Positions 8,492-19,017 are shown, counted from the stretch's first letter. The stretch is DNA of 64,000 bases from Flavobacterium frigidarium DSM 17623 (GCF_000425505.1 NZ_AUDO01000004.1:62001-126000); one strand, 5' to 3'. Numbers and translations are program-made. Notes: generated by a model not told the origin, from the letters alone.

Positions 8492-9412
8492 ATGAATAAA
8501 TTATATAACGAGGAGCGTATTGTTACAATTCATCAAATGTTATTTGAGATGGCACGTGGTAATTTCAACATGCGTATTCCTTTAAGTTCCAATGATGAAG
8601 AACTGCAAACGCTAGTTGTTTTAATTAATATGGTAGCAGAAGAAATGAAAGAGTCGGTTTTTCAAACTGGTTACGTTAATACACATAAGACATTTCAATT
8701 TACAGCTCTAAGCACATTTGTTTTAGATTTCTCTTTTATAATCAAGAGCTTTACATCGGAAGTTACTACCTTTTTGGGTCATTCCGAATCTGACCTGATA
8801 AACCTATCTTTGACGGATATTATTACTACAGCCTCTTTTGAACAATTTCAAGAAGTAGTTGATGCAAATAGTACTTTGCCTACAACCATTATATTAGATT
8901 TTACACCTAAAGAACATTTACCTATTTCGGTTGCCAGTAGCATTGTACGGTTATTTAATCGTTCGGAAATTATAATAAATCTGATTGCTCCTGCGCGTCA
9001 AGATCTTTATAGCCCTTTACTGTATGGGAATGAAAACGAGAAACATAATAAAACTCGAAAGGCAGATGCATTATTGATTCAAAAACTTTATGATTATATT
9101 TTAGCACACCTTGAAGAACCCCTTCCTTCCTTAAGGGTGCTTTCTTCTAAATTTGGTACTAATGAACATAAATTAAAAGATGGTTTTCGCCATTTTTTTA
9201 AGACTAGTATTTATCAGTTTTATAATCAAGAGCGTCTCAAAAGAGCTTTCTTTATGATTGAACATACTGGAATACCGTTAAAAAATATCTCTGTCATGAA
9301 TGGTTTTAATAATTATCCAAATTTTTCAAAATCATTTAAAAAACAATTTGGTTTTTCTCCCAACGAATTAAAGCGAAATGAAGTTGGTTTTATTTCGTCA
9401 GTTGAGGATTAA
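8492..9412 (+). CDS. AraC-type transcriptional regulator with HAMP/PAS-like N-terminus
   Basis: 306 residues from ATG 8492 (an upstream TTG at 8483 is also in frame). Residues about 20-60 have a HAMP-like helix pattern (MARGNFNMRIPLSSNDEELQ). Residues about 70-165 look like a PAS domain (FVLDFSFIIKSF, FLGHSESDLINLSLTDII). The last 100 residues are an AraC domain with two HTH motifs (LRVLSSKFGTNEHKLKDGFR and IPLKNISVMNGFNNYPNFSK), ending KKQFGFSPNELKR. It probably forms an operon with the preceding STAS-like gene. The four phased repeats upstream of that gene are plausible binding sites for this protein, which would make it autoregulatory; that link is inference. Confidence 0.85.
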   Translation: MNKLYNEERIVTIHQMLFEMARGNFNMRIPLSSNDEELQTLVVLINMVAEEMKESVFQTGYVNTHKTFQFTALSTFVLDFSFIIKSFTSEVTTFLGHSESDLINLSLTDIITTASFEQFQEVVDANSTLPTTIILDFTPKEHLPISVASSIVRLFNRSEIIINLIAPARQDLYSPLLYGNENEKHNKTRKADALLIQKLYDYILAHLEEPLPSLRVLSSKFGTNEHKLKDGFRHFFKTSIYQFYNQERLKRAFFMIEHTGIPLKNISVMNGFNNYPNFSKSFKKQFGFSPNELKRNEVGFISSVED

Positions 9413-9499
9413 AGTTATCCGTTTCAGTCATCTCTTACTCCCAAAAAGACAACTATAGTCATTTTATAATTCAGAATTTTGCTTTAAATAAAAAGTACT

Positions 9500-10984
9500 A
9501 TGAAACTGAATATTAAATTACAAAATGTATTTTTAGAGATGGTCTGCTTCCTGTATATCAGTTTGTTTACGTATGCTGCAATCAGTAAACTAATTGATTT
9601 TGAAAACTTTCAAAATCAATTAGGCCAGTCTCCACTTTTAAGTGCTTATGCTGCTTCTATCTCTTTTCTTGTAATTTTTGCGGAATTGGGACTAGTACTT
9701 GCTTTATCTCTGAGAGTAAGTCGAATAAAGGCCCTCTATTTATCAGTGGGCTTAATGACTGTTTTTACTACATATATTATTTTGATTTTGAATTTTAGTT
9801 CGTTTATTCCATGCTCTTGTGGTGGAATTTTAGAAAAGTTAGGATGGACTGAACACTTGATTTTCAACCTTTTTTTCATCGTCATAGGTAGTTGTGGACT
9901 TATGCTTTGTCAATTCCACAAAAAAGGGATTATCACACTTTTAGTAATAGTAGTATCAAGTGTGGTTTTCGTTGTTTTTTTATTTCTATCGTCAGAGGAT
10001 ACTATGCATAAGCAAAATCCATTTATTCGTCGATTTACTCCTAACGTTGCATCAAGGACTTTAAGAAAAAACTTAAATAATTATGGATTTTACTTTGCCG
10101 GCCACTCTAAAGGAAAGATCTATTTAGGAAGTAGCATTTCTCCTTTAACTATCATTGAGTTTGACAGCACATTACGACATAAAAAACAATATTCTATTCA
10201 ACTTATTCCTGATCCTTTACCTTTTAGAGCAGTTAAAACAAAAATTGAGGATGCTCATTTTTTTCTTTATGATGGCTCTATTCCTATCATTTATCGAGGT
10301 TTAGTTTCTGATTGGAAAGCTACCATTTGAGTTACCAAAAAACCTTACTTTACTACATTACAACCAATTGATTCTACTCTTTGTGTATTTAGAGGGCAAC
10401 AATTAGGTACTTACGAAAATATATTGGGCACCATAGCTTTAGATGATTCTTTAAAAATTAGAAAGCAAAAGCACTAATTACAAAAACAAATAGACGGTAT
10501 TTTTGATACGGAAGGAACCCTGACTTATAGTGAGGGTTTAAAGAAAATCGTTTACATTTATTTCTATCGGAATCAATTTATTGTAGCCGATACAGCTTTG
10601 CAACTTGTCCATCGCGTTTCGAATATTGATACTACTACCAAAGCTAAATTAAAAGTAGTCAGAGTCAAAAAATCAGGGGATAGTAAACTTACAGCTCCGC
10701 CTTATACTGTTAATTTAAGAAGTGCTGCCTTTGATGAACTTTTGTTTAATCAATCAGGGCTTCGTGGTCGTTATGAAAGTAAAAAAAATTGGAACTATGT
10801 TTCTGTAATTGATGTTTATGATATTACGAATAAAATTTATTTATTCAGTTTCTACATCTACCACGAATATAAAATGAAAATGAGTGATTTATTGATAACC
10901 GAAAAGGCCTTGTATGCAATCGTAGGACATCAAATTGTAAAATATACTTTTGGAGCCCCAATTTTAACGCAACTAAAAAAATAA
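9500..10984 (+). pseudogene. MauE/DoxX-family membrane protein interrupted by two in-frame stops
   Basis: One reading frame runs from ATG 9500 to the stop at 10982-10984 (494 codons) except for TGA at codon 277 (10328-10330) and TAA at codon 326 (10475-10477). The frame is otherwise unbroken and protein-like. The N-terminal 170 residues have several membrane helices and the motif FIPCSCGGILEKLGW typical of MauE/DoxX redox-associated proteins. The remainder is a soluble, probably periplasmic, beta-rich domain. The intact first part (276 residues) still contains the whole membrane domain and CxC. A DUF6520 peptide gene follows, as is common in Bacteroidota. Two nonsense changes without frameshifts suggest recent inactivation. 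Confidence 0.8.
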
Positions 10985-11072
10985 AATTAAAGATATACTG
11001 GCCAGTATCAGGGGTAAGATCGAAAACCTGTAGAAAAGAGTAGATCAAAATAATAATTATTAAATTTTTATT

Positions 11073-11351
11073 ATGAAAACAGATTTTTTAAAATTGATGG
11101 TGCTTCCAATGGTAGCATTCTCATTGGCTAGTGCTGCTGCTGTAACCACTAGTAAGGCTAAAGAAAGCCAAACGGCTACGGCAATTATTGATGGTTACAT
11201 CCATTCACCACTCCCTTCCAGTTGTAGACTAGTAAACGTAGATTGCGATGTTACTGGAAATGCTTTCTGTATGAGTGGTTCTTCACAAGTATTCGATAAA
11301 GATAGTGAAACGACTTGTTCTACGCCGCTTTTTAGAACTGTTAATCCGTAG
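11073..11351 (+). CDS. DUF6520-family secreted small protein with four cysteines
   Basis: 92 residues. An N-terminal signal peptide (MKTDFLKLMVLPMVAFSLAS, then AAAVTTSKAK) is followed by a short mature part with cysteines at 51, 58, 66 and 82, including SSCRLVNVDCDVTGNAFC. This matches the DUF6520 family, which is restricted to Bacteroidota and of unknown function. It lies 88 nt after the MauE-like gene and convergent to an S9 peptidase/SusCD set. An even number of cysteines and a redox-type membrane protein next door suggest disulfide formation in the periplasm; that is inference. Confidence 0.8.
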   Translation: MKTDFLKLMVLPMVAFSLASAAAVTTSKAKESQTATAIIDGYIHSPLPSSCRLVNVDCDVTGNAFCMSGSSQVFDKDSETTCSTPLFRTVNP

Positions 11352-11360
11352 ATTAACGAA

Positions 11361-11388
11361 TAAGTGCAGTTTTTTCAAACTGCACTTA
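11361..11388. terminator. Bidirectional terminator hairpin
   Basis: A perfect 12-bp stem with a 4-nt loop (TAAGTGCAGTTT, loop TTTC, AAACTGCACTTA) lies between the convergent DUF6520 gene and S9 peptidase gene. It can end transcription from both sides. Confidence 0.8.
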
Positions 11389-11394
11389 ATTAAT

Positions 11395-13977
11395 TTATTC
11401 CTTTAAATATTGGTCAAACCAATCTGTAATTCGTTTTGTAAGGTCCATTTTATTCTCATTTATTACAATTACATGCTGATCTTTTGGATATACCAATAAA
11501 ATATTCTTTTTCTTGGCTCTCCTCAATGCATTATAAAAAAGTAAACTCTGTTCGTAGGGTAAATTAGTCTCCATTTTACCCACCCAAGATAGTAAAGGTG
11601 TAGTAACATTATTTGCATAAAGTATTGGTGAATTTTTTAGGTACAACTCTTTGTCTTCAAAAATAGATTTTCCTATTCTCCATTGTTGCGATTCACTTCG
11701 CCATAATTCTGGGATATTGAGACTTTTTGAGTTACTAAAATACCAACTTACCATATCTGAAATTGCTGCACCCGATACTGCAGCTGCAAAAATATTCGAT
11801 TTTGTAATAATGTAATTTGTTTCATAACCTCCGAAAGAATGCCCTATTAAGCCAACATGCTTAGTATCGATCATTCCTGTTTTTACAACTGCATTGGTTG
11901 CAGCAACAACACAATCCAGTGCACTATTTCCGGTTTCTCCTTCATAATATTTCATATCAGGCATTAGTACAAAATAATTCTGTTGCACAAAATGTTTTAC
12001 ATTAAAACCGGTATCGTTGTATAATGTTGGAATACAATATTCGTGTAGTGCGTTAGTGATTTGCGAATACACATTGATAATCATCGGATACTTTTTACCT
12101 GCTTCATAATTTACTGGATAATATAATAAACCCTGGAGTTTATCTCTTTTTGAATTTGAAAATGAAATTAGATCTACCTTTCCTTGACTAAAGTTTTTAT
12201 CATGGGTATTACTTTCAAATAGAACCTTATTTACACCGTTTTTAAATGATACAATTCTTGGAGACTCATTATGTGATTGTTCTCTATATACATAGACTTC
12301 ATTATTAGCTCTACGTAATTCATCTGATTTTGTATCATTGTTTGCTACTGGAATTAAAGTGCTGGATGTAGAAACTAATTTGAATTGTTGTGCTTTGGTA
12401 GTCGCATTTCTTGATGAAACGATTAAATTATTAGTCGCATTAATTTCAGTAAGAGCCCAACCATTGTAATTATCATTTCCTATTTGCTTGATGTTCGCAC
12501 CATCTACAGTGAAATAAGTACCACTTTCTCGACCGTTTGTAATGCGTTCTAGTTTATTTGTTTTGATGTGAAATTGATAGACATCGAATTCGTCTTGTAA
12601 CAAAAGGTATTCTCCCTTATTACTCCAGCCTTTCATTCCAAAAACATGTGGTCTTGTTATATACTTTAAATCATTTGAAACCCATTCGGAACCTGTATGT
12701 GGCACAATTGACACTGTAGATTGTGTTTTTATATTATACAGCCACCAATTTTTATCTTTAAAATAGCAAATGTACGCTCCATTTGGAGAAAAAGACAATA
12801 AGTAATTTTCGCCAGGTTGCTTTTCTAAAAATAGCTTTTTGGTGCCATCAGCCAGATTGTACAAGAAATAGTCGACCTCACCATAGCGCTTAAAATGAGG
12901 TGCATATGCAGTTGGATTGTAAAGTAATGCAACTGATTTACTGCCGTTAAGCTGTACAAAAGGAAGTTCTTTACTTGTAATCTTATTCCAGCGCTTTTCT
13001 TCAATAAACCAAACCGATAAAGTGGAGTACCCCTCAAGATTTTCCCTACTTGCTTTTGGATAAATCCATAAATCTTCTGTATCCCAAACCTCGACTTCGT
13101 CTTTTTTTGGTGTTGCCCCTTCTTTGACTTTTGCGATTCCAAAAAACACCCTTTTACCATCACTTGAAATTTTGAAAGACTTTGTGGTAACAATTTCGTG
13201 CTTTTCTGGAAAATTTAAGAATGATTTTGGTTCAAAGGTTTGAATACTTTTATCTTGGGTTTTGTAGAAGTTCAGTTTTGTATATTTCCCGTTGATGCCC
13301 TCTTCGAGCCAAAAAACACCTTTTCCATATTCTGCTAATGTCAGACCAGATAATTTGTTTTGCGTTGTGTGATATTCTGTTTTTTGGTTTGTCCCAAGAT
13401 TTATTGTTCCAAAACTACTTTCCCCATTATTGTTAATGAGATAAGTCAGGATATTATTAAGCTGGTCTAATTGGTATTCTGTTACATTTGGAACACGGAT
13501 GATTTCTTTGTTTTTTATGGTTCTTACCATTAATTCTCCATCATTGGAATAGCTCACAATAATTTTCCCACTATTTGCAAATTCAAAAGCAGCACTATTC
13601 GCTATAACAGAACTTTCACTACTTTCTAAGTTGGTTACTTTTACTTTATCACCTTGAAAGGCACCAAATGCAATTTCACCGCCAAATTTGCCTTGTGTTC
13701 CCAGTGGAAAACTAAATCCAATATTTTTCTGCGTATGTTTTACAAAGAGTGTATCTGAACCATTGCTGTACTGCATATCAAATGATATCCAGTTTCCTTT
13801 CTGGGAAATAGCTCTATTTTCTAATTTGCCCCATCTTTCATACTCTGCTGCAGCAATATTCTTTTTGGATTTATCCTGCCCGTAAATAGAGCAGGATAAT
13901 ACTATCCAAAATGTTAAAATTGTTTTTTTACAAGAATAACTGAAAGCGATAGTATTATTGTTTTTTAATAGCTTCAT
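11395..13977 (-). CDS. S9 (prolyl oligopeptidase) family peptidase
   Basis: 860 residues with an N-terminal signal segment (TILTFWIVLSCSIYGQ). The middle is a long beta-propeller-like region with WD/PD40-type repeats. The last 250 residues are the alpha/beta hydrolase: nucleophile Ser714 in GLIGHSFGGYE and His835 in YPKDQHVI. The acid position, normally Asp in a GKEDxxV-type motif, appears to be Glu803 (GKMETNLPYEQS), a conservative change judged by eye. It would cleave short peptides in the periplasm. It starts 4 nt after the SusD gene, so susC-susD-peptidase form one operon, suggesting that the porter brings in the peptides it cleaves. Confidence 0.88.
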   Translation of the reverse strand: MKLLKNNNTIAFSYSCKKTILTFWIVLSCSIYGQDKSKKNIAAAEYERWGKLENRAISQKGNWISFDMQYSNGSDTLFVKHTQKNIGFSFPLGTQGKFGGEIAFGAFQGDKVKVTNLESSESSVIANSAAFEFANSGKIIVSYSNDGELMVRTIKNKEIIRVPNVTEYQLDQLNNILTYLINNNGESSFGTINLGTNQKTEYHTTQNKLSGLTLAEYGKGVFWLEEGINGKYTKLNFYKTQDKSIQTFEPKSFLNFPEKHEIVTTKSFKISSDGKRVFFGIAKVKEGATPKKDEVEVWDTEDLWIYPKASRENLEGYSTLSVWFIEEKRWNKITSKELPFVQLNGSKSVALLYNPTAYAPHFKRYGEVDYFLYNLADGTKKLFLEKQPGENYLLSFSPNGAYICYFKDKNWWLYNIKTQSTVSIVPHTGSEWVSNDLKYITRPHVFGMKGWSNKGEYLLLQDEFDVYQFHIKTNKLERITNGRESGTYFTVDGANIKQIGNDNYNGWALTEINATNNLIVSSRNATTKAQQFKLVSTSSTLIPVANNDTKSDELRRANNEVYVYREQSHNESPRIVSFKNGVNKVLFESNTHDKNFSQGKVDLISFSNSKRDKLQGLLYYPVNYEAGKKYPMIINVYSQITNALHEYCIPTLYNDTGFNVKHFVQQNYFVLMPDMKYYEGETGNSALDCVVAATNAVVKTGMIDTKHVGLIGHSFGGYETNYIITKSNIFAAAVSGAAISDMVSWYFSNSKSLNIPELWRSESQQWRIGKSIFEDKELYLKNSPILYANNVTTPLLSWVGKMETNLPYEQSLLFYNALRRAKKKNILLVYPKDQHVIVINENKMDLTKRITDWFDQYLKE

Positions 13978-13981
13978 AACT

Positions 13982-15391
13982 TTAATATCCTGTGTTTTGT
14001 GGTTGTAAATTTGGATTTGCGTTCAATTCTAGCTCTGGAATAGGCCACAAAATATCTGAACTGTTCCAGCCTGGTTTTGAAACAGATAGTATTCCATCGA
14101 CTCTTCCACTGCGCTTTAAATCAAAAAAGCGATGCCCATGTTCCGTAAAAAACTCAAATCTTCGTTGTTTTTGAATTTCAGACAAAATTTCAGAAGTGAT
14201 AGATGATGTAATTATTGATAAACCAGCGGTCGTCCTTATCTTATTTAAATCTTCTTTTGCACCCGCTATATCGCCTTGTTTGGCTCTTGCCTCGGCTCTA
14301 ATCAAATATTGTTCTGCTAAGCGCAACACAATAGAATATTCCTGCGAACTTGTTGTTGCAGTACGTAGTTTGTATTTATTAGGATGGTACCAAGTATTTA
14401 ATCCGGTAGTAACTGACTTTGTCCAATTCACTTTGCGTTGGTCGCCTGTTTCAAATGCATTCATAAAATCGGTACGAAGCGCACAAACTGGTGGTGGTCC
14501 TGATATGAAAATAAAAGTTGTACCTTCATTACTGTTTCGTACCGCAGTTGCTGATGCTAATTGCCAAATAGTAGTTTTACTATTTCTTAGAAAAATTTTG
14601 TTTAAATCCGTTTCCCAAGCATAAAGCGGACTATTAATAACAGTAGTTGCTTCATTTGCTGCTTCTGTATTTTTATTCCTGTATAAATATACTCTGGCCA
14701 ACATAGCTTTGGCCACCATTTTATTGGGTTTGACACGATCCGAAGAACTATAGTTTTCAGGCAATCTAGTACTGGCACTTTCCAAATCCTTCGCGATTTC
14801 TGTATATACTTCATCAGCAGAACTGCGAGTAACTTTTCTATTAATTTCATAATTGGTTCCTGTAATATAGGGGATGCTACCATAAATTTGCAACAAATAA
14901 AAATGCACTAGAGCACGAACAAATAGTGCTTCACCCGAAACTCTATTTTTAACCGCAATAGGTAACCCTGTCGAATTTTCAACACCTTGAATAACCGAAT
15001 TTGCATTATATATTTGACTATAGCTTGAAGTCCAAAGTGACGCCACAGTAGCATTGTCAGCCGTAAGCGCATTGTTGTAAATAGGTAGGGAAATTGTAGA
15101 GTTGGTATAATCTTGTAATTCATCAGCGTATAAGCCCATTCTAACAGATGTACCAGTAGGTAATCCAGATAGGATGCCGCCGTCACGAAGTTGTGCATAG
15201 ATTTGTGCCATTGCTGCATTTGCTGTCAATTCACTTTCAAAAACTGTAGTTCCTGTAAGCTGAGAATTCGGTAATGGAACCTCTACAAAATCACTACAGG
15301 AACTTGAAGACAGTATCAGTGTCAAAACCAAAAGAATGCGATACACCTGAAATGGCTTTGTTAGTACCGATATAAATTGTAAATTTTTCAT
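13982..15391 (-). CDS. RagB/SusD-family outer-membrane lipoprotein
   Basis: 469 residues. A signal peptide ends in a lipobox with Cys32 (LILSSSSCSDF). The body shows SusD features: helical TPR-like segments (ALVHFYLLQIYGSIPYI, NKMVAKAMLARVYLYRN) and a conserved C-terminus (EIQKQRRFEFFTEHGHRFFDLKR, then ILWPIPELELNANPNLQPQN). It is the surface lid that hands substrate to the SusC channel encoded directly upstream (19 nt apart). With the S9 peptidase downstream, peptide rather than glycan uptake is the more likely substrate class, which is inference. Confidence 0.93.
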   Translation of the reverse strand: MKNLQFISVLTKPFQVYRILLVLTLILSSSSCSDFVEVPLPNSQLTGTTVFESELTANAAMAQIYAQLRDGGILSGLPTGTSVRMGLYADELQDYTNSTISLPIYNNALTADNATVASLWTSSYSQIYNANSVIQGVENSTGLPIAVKNRVSGEALFVRALVHFYLLQIYGSIPYITGTNYEINRKVTRSSADEVYTEIAKDLESASTRLPENYSSSDRVKPNKMVAKAMLARVYLYRNKNTEAANEATTVINSPLYAWETDLNKIFLRNSKTTIWQLASATAVRNSNEGTTFIFISGPPPVCALRTDFMNAFETGDQRKVNWTKSVTTGLNTWYHPNKYKLRTATTSSQEYSIVLRLAEQYLIRAEARAKQGDIAGAKEDLNKIRTTAGLSIITSSITSEILSEIQKQRRFEFFTEHGHRFFDLKRSGRVDGILSVSKPGWNSSDILWPIPELELNANPNLQPQNTGY

Positions 15392-15409
15392 ATTACTATT
15401 TTTTGAGGA

Positions 15410-18403
15410 TTAAAAGTTTAATGTCATTCCGCCACTGATCACTTTTAGAGGAGGGAGGAATCCTGAGAACTTAAACTCGGGATCACCTGCTTTGTAGGAT
15501 GTAAATGTCAGTAGGTTTTGACCTTGAATAAAAAGTTTGCATGTTACATTAGTGGTCGCTTGTAACGGAATATCATAGGAAAGTGAAATATTTTTTAGTC
15601 TGATGAAAGAGCCGTCTGTAATTACGGCATCACTTTCTATGTACCTATAATAAGTGCTTACCGCTGCACCATTTAGTCCCGTAGTGTGCAGTTGCGAACT
15701 GCTTTGATTCCCAATTTGCTGCCTAGCGTCACTACTAGTGTTGCTTTGGTTTACTTGACTTCCTCCCGGAACATTTGAAATGTAATCGTAATTGTCTCTT
15801 TTTACGAACTGCAATAAAAAATCCAATTGCCAATTTCTATAGTCTAATTGGTTTTGGATGCCTCCAAAATATTTAGGAGATAAGTCCTTGCTAATTTGCT
15901 TGTCGCCTGCTGTTATGCTTCCATCCCCATTTAAATCTTCAAAATCGTATAATCCTGTTTGTGGATTAACCCCTTTGCTTTGGTATAATTTTACAATATC
16001 AATGGATTGTCCAATCACATACCGATTTGCAAAAGTGGAACCTGAAAGATTCGGGAAAGAAAGTAGTTTATTTTTTGCAACGGCCACATTGAAGTTCGTT
16101 GACCATTTAAAAGAGTTTGAATCAATATTTAGGGTTCTTACGGAAAATTCAAAACCTGAATTTTCAACGGTAGCATCAAGATTTGCATATAATGACAAGA
16201 AACCTGTTGTAGCTGGCATAGGAATACCCACCAATTGATCTGACGAACGATTCCTATAAAATGCTAGCGTGCTAAAAATTCTGTCTTTAAAAAAACCAGT
16301 TTCTAAAGCTAATTCTAGTTTACGATTGGTTTCCCATCCAAAATCGGCATTATAAAGTCGTGTAGGTTGTAACCCAATTATGCCCTGATAATTAGCACCA
16401 GTTGTACCGTAGGTATCATGAAACTGATAATCTCCAATTTGATCATTGCCCGTAGTTCCATAACTAAAACGGAGTTTTCCAAAATTCATTTTACTATTTG
16501 CTGGATTGAATTTTTCTTTGCTAAAAATCCATGCCACACCAATAGCTCCAAAATTAGCATATTGTTTGCCTGGTCCAAATCGGCTGGAACCATCCCGACG
16601 ACCTGTAAAGTTTAAAAAGTATTTTTCGTTGTAACTGTAATTGATGCGACTAAAAAAAGCTTGATAACGGTATAAAAAGGTATCGCTATTGGTTATGTTT
16701 TTTGTAATTGCAGAGGCTAAGTTGTTAATCAGATTGTTGTTTGCAAAACCAATACCCGATTGAAATAGGCGTTCTGTACGTTGCTGTTGACTTGTCATCC
16801 CCAGTAGTACATCAAATTTGTGGTTTCCAAAAGTTTTGAAACCTCTTAATTGTGGCTCTATAATCCATGATTGTCTGCTGGTAAGGTTTAAGTACATTAA
16901 GGAATTGTCACTCCCAACTTCGTAAACGGGATTGTAAATGGTGGATGGTATCGTTCTAACTTCCTTGGTTTTTAAATCGGTAAAACCAAAATTTGATTTT
17001 ATTTCTAAACCTGGAATTAGTTCATAAGACAACACACTGTTGACTACTAAGTCATTGGTGTTAGCGCGGTAGGTGCTTTTTAGGGGTGCCAAAGGATTTT
17101 CGAAGGTATCATTTTCCCAATTCAGATTTCCATTTGAATCGTAGAGTGCGGGAGCGTTTGGTGCCAAATAACGCGCTGTTAATGTCAAATCTGTCGCTGC
17201 TTGTAGATTATCTTGTGCCGTGTAATTTCCCGAAAAAGAGATTTTGAATTTCTTATCCAAAGAAGTGTGGTTTATTGAGGTAAGAATCCCTCCTTTAATG
17301 TACCTGAAATCTCCCGGAAGGACTGTTCCCTCGGTTCTGTAGTTCCCACTGATCAAGAATTGTGTTGTTTCACTACCACCAGAAATACTGGTTCTAAAGT
17401 CATTAATTGTTGCGGAACCGCCTAATAATTCCTTTTGCCAATTGGTATATCGAGTTTGATCCCAAGCTCCATTTACATCATAATCGGTATCCGATATTGG
17501 AATTCCATCATTGATAAATGCTTGTTTACGCATCGACAGATACTGCTGCGTATTCATCAAATTTACAAATTTAGTCGCTGAACCAACGGCTGTTGAGGCA
17601 GTTACTGAAATGTTTGTTTTACCTGATTTTCCTTTTTTTCGGGTAATTAAGACCACACCATTTGCTCCCCTTGAACCGTAAATTGCAGTCGCATCGGCAT
17701 CTTTTAATACTTCGATGCTTTCTATATCATTGGGGTTAATACTGTTGAGCGGGCTGGCTTGGCTTGGTAATGCCGTTGATGTGTTCGCACTTCCTATGGA
17801 CTCGTTTGAATAGGGAACTCCATCAATAATGTATAATGGTTCATTCCCATCAAGACGAATACTGTTGCGACCTCTAATTTTAATTTGGAAACCACCACCT
17901 GGAGTTCCCCCATCTTGAATGATATTGACACCTGCCAATCTTCCTTGCATTGCAGCTAGTACATTTGTGACAGGTTGCTTGTCGATGTCTTTTGCAGTCA
18001 TCCTTGCAATGCTACCGGTTTGCTCTTTTTCTTTAATAGAATAATAACCGGCATTTATAACGATTTCTTTTAAAGTAGTTGCGTCTTCAGTCAATTTTAC
18101 ATTGATAGTTGCTTGATCTGCAACTTCAATTTGAATCGTTTTATAGCCTAAATAGGAAAAAACCAAAACATCATTCTCCGCTGCTAGTATTGAATAATTT
18201 CCATTTTCATCTGAAAATGCTGTTATTGGCTTGTTTTTAACCTTTATGGTTACGCCGGGAACTATAATAGTATCAACGGTGATTTTACCTTTTATAGATC
18301 GTGTTTGAGCATTCAGTCCTGTTATGAAGCACAGGAAGAGGATGCAGTACAGTTTGGACAGTTGCGTTATTGTCCAAAACTCCAAAAATGATTTTTTTTT
18401 CAT
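15410..18403 (-). CDS. SusC/RagA-family TonB-linked outer-membrane protein
   Basis: 997 residues. A signal region (LYCILFLCFITGLNAQ) is followed by a carboxypeptidase-regulatory-like domain (about 35-115). The plug domain has the family hallmarks MQGRLAGVNIIQDGGTPGG, IKIRGRNSIRLDGNEPLYII and IEVLKDADATAIYGSRGANG. A TonB-dependent beta-barrel fills the rest and ends MTLNF. It imports oligomers across the outer membrane with energy from TonB. It is the first gene of a susC-susD-S9 peptidase operon. No ECF sigma/anti-sigma pair adjoins it, so control is probably by another route. Confidence 0.95.
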   Translation of the reverse strand: MKKKSFLEFWTITQLSKLYCILFLCFITGLNAQTRSIKGKITVDTIIVPGVTIKVKNKPITAFSDENGNYSILAAENDVLVFSYLGYKTIQIEVADQATINVKLTEDATTLKEIVINAGYYSIKEKEQTGSIARMTAKDIDKQPVTNVLAAMQGRLAGVNIIQDGGTPGGGFQIKIRGRNSIRLDGNEPLYIIDGVPYSNESIGSANTSTALPSQASPLNSINPNDIESIEVLKDADATAIYGSRGANGVVLITRKKGKSGKTNISVTASTAVGSATKFVNLMNTQQYLSMRKQAFINDGIPISDTDYDVNGAWDQTRYTNWQKELLGGSATINDFRTSISGGSETTQFLISGNYRTEGTVLPGDFRYIKGGILTSINHTSLDKKFKISFSGNYTAQDNLQAATDLTLTARYLAPNAPALYDSNGNLNWENDTFENPLAPLKSTYRANTNDLVVNSVLSYELIPGLEIKSNFGFTDLKTKEVRTIPSTIYNPVYEVGSDNSLMYLNLTSRQSWIIEPQLRGFKTFGNHKFDVLLGMTSQQQRTERLFQSGIGFANNNLINNLASAITKNITNSDTFLYRYQAFFSRINYSYNEKYFLNFTGRRDGSSRFGPGKQYANFGAIGVAWIFSKEKFNPANSKMNFGKLRFSYGTTGNDQIGDYQFHDTYGTTGANYQGIIGLQPTRLYNADFGWETNRKLELALETGFFKDRIFSTLAFYRNRSSDQLVGIPMPATTGFLSLYANLDATVENSGFEFSVRTLNIDSNSFKWSTNFNVAVAKNKLLSFPNLSGSTFANRYVIGQSIDIVKLYQSKGVNPQTGLYDFEDLNGDGSITAGDKQISKDLSPKYFGGIQNQLDYRNWQLDFLLQFVKRDNYDYISNVPGGSQVNQSNTSSDARQQIGNQSSSQLHTTGLNGAAVSTYYRYIESDAVITDGSFIRLKNISLSYDIPLQATTNVTCKLFIQGQNLLTFTSYKAGDPEFKFSGFLPPLKVISGGMTLNF

Positions 18404-18445
18404 ACTTTTGAATTGGTTAAATGAGACTTCGGTTTAGTTTGCTTT

Positions 18446-18482
18446 GGTCCTCTATTCGTCCACCAAGAAGAGTTAGAGGGCC
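18446..18482. terminator. Hairpin with T-tract upstream of susC
   Basis: GGTCCTCTA pairs with TAGAGGGCC (one mismatch), followed by six T on the plus strand. No plus-strand gene ends here, so it may end an unannotated transcript or act as structure in the susC 5' leader on the minus strand. Confidence 0.35.
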
Positions 18483-19017
18483 TTTTTTATTTGATTAATT
18501 ACGATAATTCTTATGCATAAATCTCTATTTTTTATTACTTCAGAGGAATTAATTTACCTATGTACTTTGTTTAATAGTTGTTGTTGTACTTTATGATCCA
18601 AATATTAAATTAATGATGCGTGATTTGTTATTACTTTTAGAAAGACTTTTAGAAGTAAGCACCAGAAGTATAAATTCAAAAATATAAATGCATTTTATAG
18701 ATAAAATGGATTTTTTTTTAGTTAAACAGTATTTCTTGTTTTAGTTAGTTAATTCTTGCCTTTCGATTAATATGATTATTACAAGTGAAATTTTTTACGT
18801 CCCCTTTTTTTATTTCAATAATTGCGAAATTTTTTTAATTATAAAGGAAAGTACACTGCCATTGCCAGTTGCAGCCCGACTCAGGCAGTGCGTTTCCAAA
18901 CAAACTAATTCAACAGTTAATGATATTGCGAGGCTGAAAAAGAAGAGGCAGTGCTAAGAAATGAAGCGAGTTTTGCCTAAATAATAGGCATAAAAAATGG
19001 CATGGAACTCAGCTTAT

